Source: Firmicutes bacterium UBA5500
GTDB taxonomy: Bacteria > Bacillota > UBA994 > UBA5500
DNA: 9,160 nucleotides
Direction of reading: 5' to 3'
NCBI GenBank assembly: GCA_002427055.1
Contig: DIPA01000002.1
Coordinates: 1 to 9,160, forward strand
Positions 1-8,416 of this stretch are shown piece after piece. The notes under the pieces are model-generated. The model searched no databases, had not been told where the DNA came from, and saw nothing but the letters and a program-made list of their open reading frames with translations. The first letter of the stretch is position 1; each line of letters starts with the position of its first letter. Position numbers and translations under genes: made by a program.

Positions 1-2650
<2,650 letters not shown>

Positions 2651-2651
2651 T

Positions 2652-3413
2652 CTACTTCACCTCATAGGCCGTGGCGATAGCTATAAACTTGTCCGGATCA
2701 AGGCTAGCTCCGCCCACGAGAGCTCCATCAACGCCCTCAGCTGCTGCAAAATCTGCTATGTTATTTGGGGTAACGCTGCCACCATAGAGTATCCGCATGG
2801 ATTCCGTATCGCCATTCATCAACCGACGTAGCTTCTGCCGTGCATACTTGGCTAATTGTGCCGCATCCTGAGCAGTAGCCGAGCGACCAGTGCCGATAGC
2901 CCACAGTGGTTCATAGGCTATGACAACCTGGGTCAGTTGCTCCGGGCGCAAATGCTTTAAGCAAGTCAACAGCTGTTGACCGATGACTTTCTCTGTCATG
3001 CCCAAGCTACGTTCACTCATTGTCTCGCCTACACAAAGAATAGGTGTAATCCCATGGTTTACAGCAACCTTAACTTTCTCACCTATCGTTTCAGCTGTCT
3101 CACCGAAGCACAAACGACGTTCAGAATGACCGACAATCACGTAGCGGCAATCTAACGCTTTGAGCATGGAGATGGAAACTTCCCCGGTATAGGCACCTTT
3201 GGGGGCCGGGTAAAAATTCTGGGCTCCTACGGCTAAGTTACTATCCGCAAATTCGGATCTTACGGTCTCAATAGCAGTAAAAGGAGGGCAAACGACCACC
3301 TCTGCCTGCGTTGCTTGCTCAGTCAATAAGCCGCGCAAGCGTTGACAGTATGCTCTCGCTTCCGGCGAAGTCAGGTTCATTTTCCAGTTTGCCACAACCA
3401 ATGGTTGCCTCAC
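2652..3413 (-). CDS. tpiA: Triosephosphate isomerase
   Basis: Cytoplasmic (beta/alpha)8-barrel enzyme interconverting dihydroxyacetone phosphate and glyceraldehyde 3-phosphate, normally as a homodimer. 253 residues is the family length. Catalytic residues are present: Asn9 and Lys11 in ANWKMN, electrophile His96 in VGHSERR, general base Glu168 in AYEPLWAIGTG (this string also holds the flexible loop 6). The phosphate-binding backbone is GGSVTPNN (211-218) and GALVGGASL (230-238). The GTG start is favoured because it gives the usual N-terminus just before the first beta strand, and because an AAAGGAGGG site, the strongest in the operon, precedes it inside the 15-base gap after pgk. The next gene, gpmI, follows after one base. 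Nothing about the protein is unusual. Confidence 0.98.
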   Translation of the reverse strand: MRQPLVVANWKMNLTSPEARAYCQRLRGLLTEQATQAEVVVCPPFTAIETVRSEFADSNLAVGAQNFYPAPKGAYTGEVSISMLKALDCRYVIVGHSERRLCFGETAETIGEKVKVAVNHGITPILCVGETMSERSLGMTEKVIGQQLLTCLKHLRPEQLTQVVIAYEPLWAIGTGRSATAQDAAQLAKYARQKLRRLMNGDTESMRILYGGSVTPNNIADFAAAEGVDGALVGGASLDPDKFIAIATAYEVK

Positions 3414-3428
3414 AAGAATCCCTCCTTT

Positions 3429-4619
3429 CTAGTGATCTCGTTCTGTTAAAGCTGCTACCCCCGGTAATTCTTTACCTTCCAAAAATTCGAGACTAGCCCC
3501 GCCGCCGGTAGAAATATGGGTAATGGCATCAGCCAGTCCCGCCTGGGCAATAGCAGCCGCTGAGTCGCCCCCACCTACAATACTAATCGCTTGTGTGTTG
3601 GCTATCGCCTCAGCTAAGCTACGCGTCCCGGCCGCAAAATTTGCACGCTCAAACACGCCCATCGGGCCATTCCAGACGATGAGTTTAGCATCTGTCAAGA
3701 GGGCGGCAAAATGCTTGCGTGTGGCCGGACCAATATCTAGCACCATGGCCTCTGCCGGAACTGCATCGATCGATACAACTTGAGCCGACTCTGAATCCAG
3801 GGAAGGTGCTACAACAGCGTCGATAGGCAAATGAAGCTGCACTCCCTGGCGAGTCGCTTGTTCCAGCAATTCCTTGGCTAGAGTAACACGTTCTGTTTCT
3901 ACCAAAGATTTCCCCAACTGCTTACCCTGAGCTACCAAAAAGGTGTTGGCCATACCACCACCAATTAGCAAACTATCGACCTTGCTCAGCAAGTTCTGCA
4001 CCACGGCAATTTTGTCTGATACTTTTGCACCACCCAAAATTGCAACGAAAGGGCGAGCAGGATTGGCTAGGGCTTCGCCTAAGAACTTGATTTCCTTTTC
4101 CAACAAGAACCCACAGGCAGCCGGCTGCAAGTATTGAGTAACGCCCTCGGTCGAAGCATGGGCCCTATGGGCTGTACCGAAAGCATCATTGACATAAATA
4201 TCGCCTAACTTAGCTAGCTGCTCGGCAAATTCTGCCTCGTTTTTCTCTTCCTCAGCATGAAAGCGCAAGTTCTCCAGCAGTAATACTTCACCGGCTGCGA
4301 GCTTAGCTACGGCCTCCTGCGCCACTTCTCCAACGCAGTCAGTGGCAAAAACTACCCGGCGCTCAAGCAATTCACTCAAACGAGCAGCTACCGGCTGTAG
4401 AGAGAATTTCGGATCTATCTTGCCTTTGGGCCGTCCCAAATGACTCATTAAAATTACTTTGGCCTGTTGATCCACTAGGTAACGAATCGTAGGCAATGCT
4501 GCCACAATACGTGTGTCGTCACTTACCTGCCCTTCTGCGGTTAGAGGAACGTTGAAGTCTACCCGCACTAAAACCCGCTTGTCCGCAACAACGATATCTT
4601 TAATGCCAAGTTTGCTCAT
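3429..4619 (-). CDS. pgk: Phosphoglycerate kinase
   Basis: Cytoplasmic two-domain kinase transferring phosphate from 1,3-bisphosphoglycerate to ADP, the first ATP-forming step of lower glycolysis. 396 residues is full length. N-domain, substrate side: RVDFNVPL with Asp21 and Asn23, Arg37 in [13 protein letters not shown] (59-66), [13 protein letters not shown] (116-128), [14 protein letters not shown] (144-157). C-domain, nucleotide side: [11 protein letters not shown] (194-204), IGGGMANTF (219-227), WNGPMGVFE (316-324), GGGDSAAA (349-356) and the hinge TGGGASLE (371-378). The ATG start is fixed by an in-frame TAG 9 bases upstream. No Shine-Dalgarno sequence is visible in the 12 bases between the gap stop and this ATG, unlike every other gene here, so translation probably depends on coupling to gap. 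Confidence 0.98.
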   Translation of the reverse strand: MSKLGIKDIVVADKRVLVRVDFNVPLTAEGQVSDDTRIVAALPTIRYLVDQQAKVILMSHLGRPKGKIDPKFSLQPVAARLSELLERRVVFATDCVGEVAQEAVAKLAAGEVLLLENLRFHAEEEKNEAEFAEQLAKLGDIYVNDAFGTAHRAHASTEGVTQYLQPAACGFLLEKEIKFLGEALANPARPFVAILGGAKVSDKIAVVQNLLSKVDSLLIGGGMANTFLVAQGKQLGKSLVETERVTLAKELLEQATRQGVQLHLPIDAVVAPSLDSESAQVVSIDAVPAEAMVLDIGPATRKHFAALLTDAKLIVWNGPMGVFERANFAAGTRSLAEAIANTQAISIVGGGDSAAAIAQAGLADAITHISTGGGASLEFLEGKELPGVAALTERDH

Positions 4620-4631
4620 CTTACGCTACCG

Positions 4632-5639
4632 CTAGAATCCGGCTTCGCCGATGTATTTCGCCAAGTCAACCATGCGCTCCGAGTAAGCCCACTCGTTATC
4701 GTACCAAGCAATAACCTTAACCAAACGCTCGCCCACTACCATGGTTAACGGCGCGTCTACAATGGAGGAATATGGGTTCTGGACATAGTCGATCGATACC
4801 AAGGGCTCGTCGCAAACGTCAAGAATACCCTTCATAGGGCCTGCGGCTGCCGCACGCAGAGCATCATTAACTTCTTCGGCACTGATCTCTCGCTTCAGTT
4901 CGGCTACTAGGTCAACCAGCGAAACGACAGGGGTAGGAACGCGTACAGCGAAACCGTTCAACTTACCAGCCAGCTCAGGTAAAACAAGCCCTACGGCTTT
5001 TGCTGCTCCGGTAGTAGTGGGAACTATTGAAGCTCCCGCAGTCCGTGCCCGACGTAGATCCTTATGACTTCCGTCGAGAATACGCTGATCGCCTGTATAG
5101 GCATGGACGGTAGTCATCATACCTGAGACGATGCCAAAGCTATCTTGTAACACCTTAGCTACAGGAGCCAGGCAGTTGGTAGTACAAGACGCATTCGAGA
5201 TAATGTGGTGCTTAGCAGGATCATATTGCTCATTATTAACACCCATAACAATAGTCAGATCTTCACCTTTGCCGGGAGCAGCAATTATTGCTTTCTTGGC
5301 ACCGCCTCGTAAGTGACCACTGACTGACTCAGCATCTCTAAACTTGCCAGTACACTCCATCACGATGTCAACACCGAGATCAGCCCAAGGAATATCGGCA
5401 GGGCTAGATCCTTTTGTCACAGGGATCTTCTTGCCACCAACTACTAGGTAATTTTCGCCAGCTTCAATTGTCTCATCGAACTTGCCATAGGCAGAGTCAT
5501 AGCGGAGTAAATGGCCCATTACATCCGGGTTAGATCTGTTGTTGATGCCCATGACCTCAACATCATCACGCCTAGCTGCAATACGCATAACTTGCCGGCC
5601 GATGCGGCCGAAACCATTGATACCAATCTTGACTGCCAC
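4632..5639 (-). CDS. gap: Glyceraldehyde-3-phosphate dehydrogenase, type I, with NADP-permissive cofactor residues
   Basis: Tetrameric cytoplasmic dehydrogenase linking glyceraldehyde 3-phosphate, phosphate and NAD(P) to 1,3-bisphosphoglycerate. I place the start at GTG 5639, giving 335 residues beginning (M)AVKIGINGFGRIGR. A TTG at 5648 is in frame, but the AAAAGGGAGG ribosome site ends directly against it, whereas it lies 9 bases from the GTG. Landmarks (335 numbering): Rossmann glycines 6-14, catalytic Cys152 in SNASCTTNC, His179 in TTVHAYTGDQ, TTTGAAKAVG (208-217), RVPTPVVSLVDL (233-244), WYDNEW (312-317). The cofactor pocket is odd. The usual Asp after strand 2 (Asp32 of the Geobacillus enzyme) is Asn34, followed by Arg-Ser, and the Leu187-Pro188 pair is Gly190-Ser191. 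First gene of a five-gene operon. Whether it prefers NAD or NADP is inference. Confidence 0.97.
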   Translation of the reverse strand: MAVKIGINGFGRIGRQVMRIAARRDDVEVMGINNRSNPDVMGHLLRYDSAYGKFDETIEAGENYLVVGGKKIPVTKGSSPADIPWADLGVDIVMECTGKFRDAESVSGHLRGGAKKAIIAAPGKGEDLTIVMGVNNEQYDPAKHHIISNASCTTNCLAPVAKVLQDSFGIVSGMMTTVHAYTGDQRILDGSHKDLRRARTAGASIVPTTTGAAKAVGLVLPELAGKLNGFAVRVPTPVVSLVDLVAELKREISAEEVNDALRAAAAGPMKGILDVCDEPLVSIDYVQNPYSSIVDAPLTMVVGERLVKVIAWYDNEWAYSERMVDLAKYIGEAGF

Positions 5640-5648
5640 TCTAGACAA

Positions 5649-5658
5649 CCTCCCTTTT
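5649..5658 (-). promoter_or_regulatory. gap ribosome binding site that decides the start codon
   Basis: The minus strand reads AAAAGGGAGG here. It touches the in-frame TTG at 5648 with no spacer, which would not work, but lies 9 bases from the GTG at 5639. This supports the shorter 335-residue GAPDH with a conventional N-terminus. Confidence 0.85.
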
Positions 5659-5678
5659 CTGTTTCAGCTAACACTACA

Positions 5679-5771
5679 ATACGCTAAAAGCTCCCAGCGC
5701 ACTAATTGCGGAAGGGGCTGTTGCACTAGTAGCAGATATGTTTGCGACAACCCCTAGTTCAATTAGCGTAT
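5679..5771 (-). promoter_or_regulatory. Structured 5' leader of the gap operon with alternative pairings
   Basis: Minus-strand RNA between promoter and gap. The outer arms AUACGCUAA (5771-5763) and UUAGCGUAU (5687-5679) are perfect 9-base complements. Inside them, AGGGGUUGUCGCA (5755-5743) and UGCAACAGCCCCU (5725-5713) pair at 12 of 13 positions (one G-U, one C-A mismatch) around a 17-base loop. The 5' outer arm can instead pair as CGCUAAUUG (5768-5760) with CAAUUAGUG (5708-5700), 9 pairs with one G-U, which excludes the first pairing. No U-run follows any stem, so this is not a simple intrinsic terminator. It resembles no riboswitch class that I recognise. A DNA operator made of repeated TTAGCG motifs is the main alternative. 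Function is inferred; the complementarities are direct observation. Confidence 0.55.
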
Positions 5772-5786
5772 GATATTTGCCCATTA

Positions 5787-5817
5787 ATTATATCACATTT
5801 GAAATCGCTTCCGTCTA
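5787..5817 (-). promoter_or_regulatory. Internal promoter for the gap operon (extended -10)
   Basis: The minus strand reads TGATATAAT: a perfect TATAAT at 5792-5787 preceded by TG-N, an extended -10 for the housekeeping sigma factor. The TGA is at the same time the rpoN stop codon. The -35 is poor: the best match is TAGACG (5817-5812, 4 of 6) at a 19-base spacing, which an extended -10 can tolerate. Transcription would begin near 5780, giving a leader of about 140 bases before gap. Confidence 0.65.
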
Positions 5818-7181
5818 CGTGATGACAAGATTCCCATTTCTTCACGATATTTGCCGACAGTGCGCCGAGAAATAGTAATTCCCTTATCGCGCAGCAGTAG
5901 ATCGGCTAGATCTTGGTCACTCCATGGAGCACTAGTATCTTCTTCCGCAATTAGCTGCCGCATGGCTGATTGTACCCCTTCTTTTGCCAGCCCTAGGCCG
6001 CTACTATCGGCAACTCCACTAGTAAAGAAAAAACGCATGGGGTACATACCCCGTGGCGTTTGCATATATTTGTTGGCTACAGCACGGCTAACCGTCGATT
6101 CATGAATACCAAGACTAGTCGCCACTTGAGATAGGGTTAACGGACGCATGTGAGAAAACCCTTGCTCTAAGAAATCATGTTGACCAGCTACAATAGCAAG
6201 GGCTACGTTATATAATGTCTGCCGCCTTTGCTCTAGGCTACGCACCAGCCAAGTAGCTGCCCGAATACGCTCGCTAATATATACCTGAACATTAGGCTCT
6301 TTAGTTTTCCGCAACAACTGCAAATAATAAGGGCTTAATATCAGCCTAGGTAGCGAGCGTTCATTCACATAAATCTCATAGACACCCTTCTCCTTAGCTA
6401 CAACTACATCAGGCAGGACAAACTGGTTTTGCCGACCAGGAGCTAGCTCTCCACCCGGTCGTGGTGGTAAGAGTTGTAATAGATCTAGCAATTCCTGTAT
6501 GTCAGTGGCAGGGCAGTCTAGCGCCGCTGCCACTTGCATTACCCGCCCAGCCGCCAACAAAGGCAAATACTCGCTAATTGCCTTCTCCCAACAGGCGTTT
6601 AACTGGCCTCTTGCCCTTAATTCCAAACAGAGGTAATCGGCCAAGCTATAGCATCCCAAGCCGCGAGGCTCCAGGGATTGCAGTAGCCGACGCGCTGCCA
6701 TAATTTCAGCCACTGTCGACTTAGTTGCCATGGCTAGCTCGGCATCAACAGTAGGCAAAAAACCTGAGCAATCCAGATAATCAAGTAGCATAACAGCCAG
6801 TTCTTGCGTCTTGTGGGAAGCAACAACTGTACGAATTTGCAGCACCAATTCCTGAAGCTTATCCTGCCCTAGTGCATACCACCTATCCACCGGTAAGACG
6901 GTTACGTGCTCTCTTCTATTGACCGGCTGGGGAGGAGTATCGCTAAACCAGTACTCCAGCCATTCTTGTCCAAAGGCGTCTTGCGATTGATATGGGTCCT
7001 CTCCTACCGGCTCTTCCCACGGGCGGTCAAGTTCAAGCACCGGGTTAGCCGCCATTTCTTGCTGTAAATAGTTGGCGAGGTCATAGGCCGGCAACTGCAG
7101 GATGGTCAGCGCCTGCCGCAATTTGGGGGTGACGACGAGCTTCTGCACATTCTCCAAATTTAAGTCCAGTTTCTCCGACAC
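5793..7181 (-). CDS. rpoN: RNA polymerase sigma-54 factor
   Basis: Alternative sigma factor directing polymerase to -24/-12 promoters and requiring AAA+ enhancer-binding activators. 462 residues, typical length for Firmicutes. Region I is the N-terminal 1-50 stretch (LVVTPKLRQALTILQL, then a Gln-rich part ending ANPVLEL). A short acidic linker follows (52-70), then the core-binding domain at about 100-290 with SLEPRGLG (169-176). The helix-turn-helix is TLSQVATSLGIHESTVSRAV (349-368), followed by the FFFTSGV element (384-390). The RpoN box is SRRTVGKYRE (438-447), close to the consensus ARRTVAKYRE. The GTG start is supported by GGGGAGG (7189-7195) 7 bases away. It lies 69 bases after whiA with no terminator visible between, so cotranscription is likely. 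The last codons carry a cre-like site, and its stop codon abuts the gap -10 box. Also known as sigL in Bacillus. Confidence 0.97.
   Translation of the reverse strand: MSEKLDLNLENVQKLVVTPKLRQALTILQLPAYDLANYLQQEMAANPVLELDRPWEEPVGEDPYQSQDAFGQEWLEYWFSDTPPQPVNRREHVTVLPVDRWYALGQDKLQELVLQIRTVVASHKTQELAVMLLDYLDCSGFLPTVDAELAMATKSTVAEIMAARRLLQSLEPRGLGCYSLADYLCLELRARGQLNACWEKAISEYLPLLAAGRVMQVAAALDCPATDIQELLDLLQLLPPRPGGELAPGRQNQFVLPDVVVAKEKGVYEIYVNERSLPRLILSPYYLQLLRKTKEPNVQVYISERIRAATWLVRSLEQRRQTLYNVALAIVAGQHDFLEQGFSHMRPLTLSQVATSLGIHESTVSRAVANKYMQTPRGMYPMRFFFTSGVADSSGLGLAKEGVQSAMRQLIAEEDTSAPWSDQDLADLLLRDKGITISRRTVGKYREEMGILSSRRRKRFQM
5799..5813. promoter_or_regulatory. cre-like catabolite-control (CcpA) site over the gap promoter
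   Basis: On the plus strand TTGAAATCGCTTCCG. Against the classical cre consensus TGWAANCGNTNWCA, positions 5800-5813 match at 12 of 14, including the central CG and the TGAAA half. It lies between the -35 and -10 regions of the proposed gap promoter, where CcpA binding would repress, or modulate the upstream transcript by roadblock. It falls inside the last rpoN codons, which encode a conserved Arg/Lys-rich end, so a coincidental match is possible. Confidence 0.45.
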
Positions 7182-7250
7182 CCTCCCACCTCCCCACCAG
7201 TAAATAGTGATATGTCCTATCTAGTTGTCTCAGATGGCGTAACCACAAAC

Positions 7251-8204
7251 CTATTGCTCAGCTTCAGTAGCGTTATCCTTGCGACTACAAGCAAGGCTCA
7301 TTAGCTTGCGCAAGCGATGGTTAACAGCGCTTTTGCTTAATGGAGGATCTGCTAACTGGCCTAATTCCTGCAAACTAGCCTCCGGGTGACTAAGACGCAA
7401 TTCTGCTATTTGCTTTAATCCGGGAGAGAGTTTCGCCAGCTCTTGTCGGGCTGCCAAGGAACGTATAGCTTCAATTTGACGCATAGCCGCTTCCACAGTT
7501 TTGCTTAGATTGGCCGTCTCTGCGTTAACCAATCGGTTAACCTGATTACGCATCTGCTTCTTGATACGGGCGTTTTCGAACTGCAGTAGTGCGGCGTGCG
7601 CCCCAACTACATTTAAGAAGCGTACAATTTGCTCGCCCTCTTTTAAATAAACTACCAAGGAGTCTTTACGAGCTACTACCTTGGCCGTCAGTTGCTCCTG
7701 CGCCATGAGCTCACACAGCACTACCGCCTGCTCTTCATATTCGGTTGTTATTTCCATATGGTAAGAAACCTTACGTGGATCATTGATAGCCCCGGAGGCT
7801 AAAAACGCTCCGCGTAAATAAGCTCGTCGACAGCATGGCCGTTCCACTACCCAAGCAGCCACACCATGCCCTAACTCACCCTTCTCCTCCAGCAAACCAA
7901 CCTGACGCAGTAGATCCGGGACATTGCCACGACACCATACCATATACACATTATTCTTGCGCAACCTTACCTTACGCCTAATATAGATCTCTGCCTGTAC
8001 GCCAAACACAGCGCGAAAAAGCTTAAAAATAACCCTAGCGGTAGCCGGATTCTGAGTGGTAACGCTCAAGCCCCACTGCCCTGCTCGGCTGATTTCAATG
8101 CTTCCATTGAGACGAATAAGAGCTGCTAATTCGGCGCGCTGACAACAACTACCGCTTCTCGATAAGCGAGCCAACTCTTGCTTTACCTCTTCAGAAAAAG
8201 TCAT
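7251..8204 (-). CDS. whiA: WhiA family DNA-binding protein (sporulation/division regulator)
   Basis: WhiA joins a degenerate LAGLIDADG homing-endonuclease fold to a C-terminal helix-turn-helix. It controls sporulation genes in actinomycetes and affects cell division and chromosome segregation in Bacillus. 317 residues, family length. The N-terminus MTFSEEVKQELARL is the family signature. LAGLIDADG-like helices are at about 25-38 (ELAALIRLNGSIEI) and 129-141 (YLRGAFLASGAIN). The interdomain segment has the conserved RNQVNRLVNAETANLSKTV (219-237). The helix-turn-helix contains HPEASLQELG and ADPPLSKSAVNHRLRKL (273-301). ATG start with an AGGAGG-type site about 9 bases upstream. WhiA usually follows rapZ and yvcK. 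Here neither precedes it: the upstream gene is an unrelated repeat protein behind a terminator. rpoN follows on the same strand. Confidence 0.96.
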   Translation of the reverse strand: MTFSEEVKQELARLSRSGSCCQRAELAALIRLNGSIEISRAGQWGLSVTTQNPATARVIFKLFRAVFGVQAEIYIRRKVRLRKNNVYMVWCRGNVPDLLRQVGLLEEKGELGHGVAAWVVERPCCRRAYLRGAFLASGAINDPRKVSYHMEITTEYEEQAVVLCELMAQEQLTAKVVARKDSLVVYLKEGEQIVRFLNVVGAHAALLQFENARIKKQMRNQVNRLVNAETANLSKTVEAAMRQIEAIRSLAARQELAKLSPGLKQIAELRLSHPEASLQELGQLADPPLSKSAVNHRLRKLMSLACSRKDNATEAEQ

Positions 8205-8298
8205 TCACGCGCCCTCCTAGCAGTTCCGGTGATTTTGCATAGCATCTACATGGTCCAATCTTGCTCTGCAACCTAATCTGCTATTTTACTTAATTCAA

Positions 8299-8325
8299 CT
8301 CTGACAGAGCTAATCCTGCCAGAGT
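8299..8325. repeat. Two tandem CTCTGKCAG palindromes upstream of whiA
   Basis: On the minus strand CTCTGGCAG (8324-8316) and CTCTGTCAGAG (8309-8299) recur with a 15-base period, and the second is a perfect palindrome around its central base. Together they also form a 10-pair hairpin (ACTCTGGCAG with CTGTCAGAGT, one G-U) around an 8-base loop. No T-run follows, so a terminator is unlikely. An operator for a dimeric regulator, or a leader hairpin, would both fit. Confidence 0.45.
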
Positions 8326-8328
8326 ATA
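8323..8328 (-). promoter_or_regulatory. Possible whiA -10 box
   Basis: TATACT on the minus strand, 5 of 6 to consensus, just downstream of the terminator of the previous gene and overlapping the first CTCTGKCAG palindrome. A TTGCAG lies 19 bases upstream as a weak -35. A TAAAAT about 40 bases further down is an alternative. The whiA-rpoN unit needs a promoter in this region, but this exact site is a guess. Confidence 0.25.
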
Positions 8329-8368
8329 GCGGGACCCTTAGCAACTACTGCAAGACCTGCGGAATAGC

Positions 8369-8403
8369 AAATAGGAGGCTACCTCAATGGCAGCCCCCTA
8401 TTT
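8369..8403 (-). terminator. Hairpin terminator after the repeat-protein gene
   Basis: The 15-base arms AAATAGGGGGCTGCC and GGTAGCCTCCTATTT pair along their full length (two G-U) around the loop ATTGA, starting 13 bases after the TAA stop. On the minus strand the following bases are GCTATTCC, so the U-run is short and mostly within the stem. On the plus strand the hairpin is followed by TATTAATT, so it could work in both directions. It separates the repeat protein from whiA. Confidence 0.85.
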
Positions 8404-8416
8404 ATTAATTGCTTAA

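Larger units (their letters stand above)
8205..8368. other. Intergenic region between the repeat-protein terminator and whiA
   Basis: 164 non-coding bases. It contains the tandem palindromes, a weak candidate -10 and the whiA ribosome site (CTAGGAGGGCG). I find no RNA gene, no sigma-54 type GG-N10-GC promoter and no convincing small reading frame in it. Confidence 0.6.

Noticed and set aside
5713..5755. The strong central hairpin in the gap leader as an intrinsic terminator or attenuator on its own.
   Set aside because: No U-run follows either strand's stem; CCCCTTCCGC and CCCCTAGTTC follow instead.
5674..5784. A 36-codon minus-strand frame in the gap leader (ATG 5784 to TAG 5674, Ala/Ser/Thr-rich) as a leader peptide.
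   Set aside because: No ribosome site precedes the ATG, the ATG lies upstream of the predicted transcription start near 5780, and an open run of this length is expected by chance fairly often. It would be worth revisiting if read-through from rpoN dominates.
7182..7250. Promoter between whiA and rpoN.
   Set aside because: AT-rich stretches are present but no -35/-10 pair with acceptable spacing; cotranscription with whiA is simpler.
8298..8325. Sigma-54 promoter reading of TGGCAGGATTAGCT upstream of whiA.
   Set aside because: The GG and GC elements are 8 bases apart, not the required 10, and the -12 element is not TTGC.
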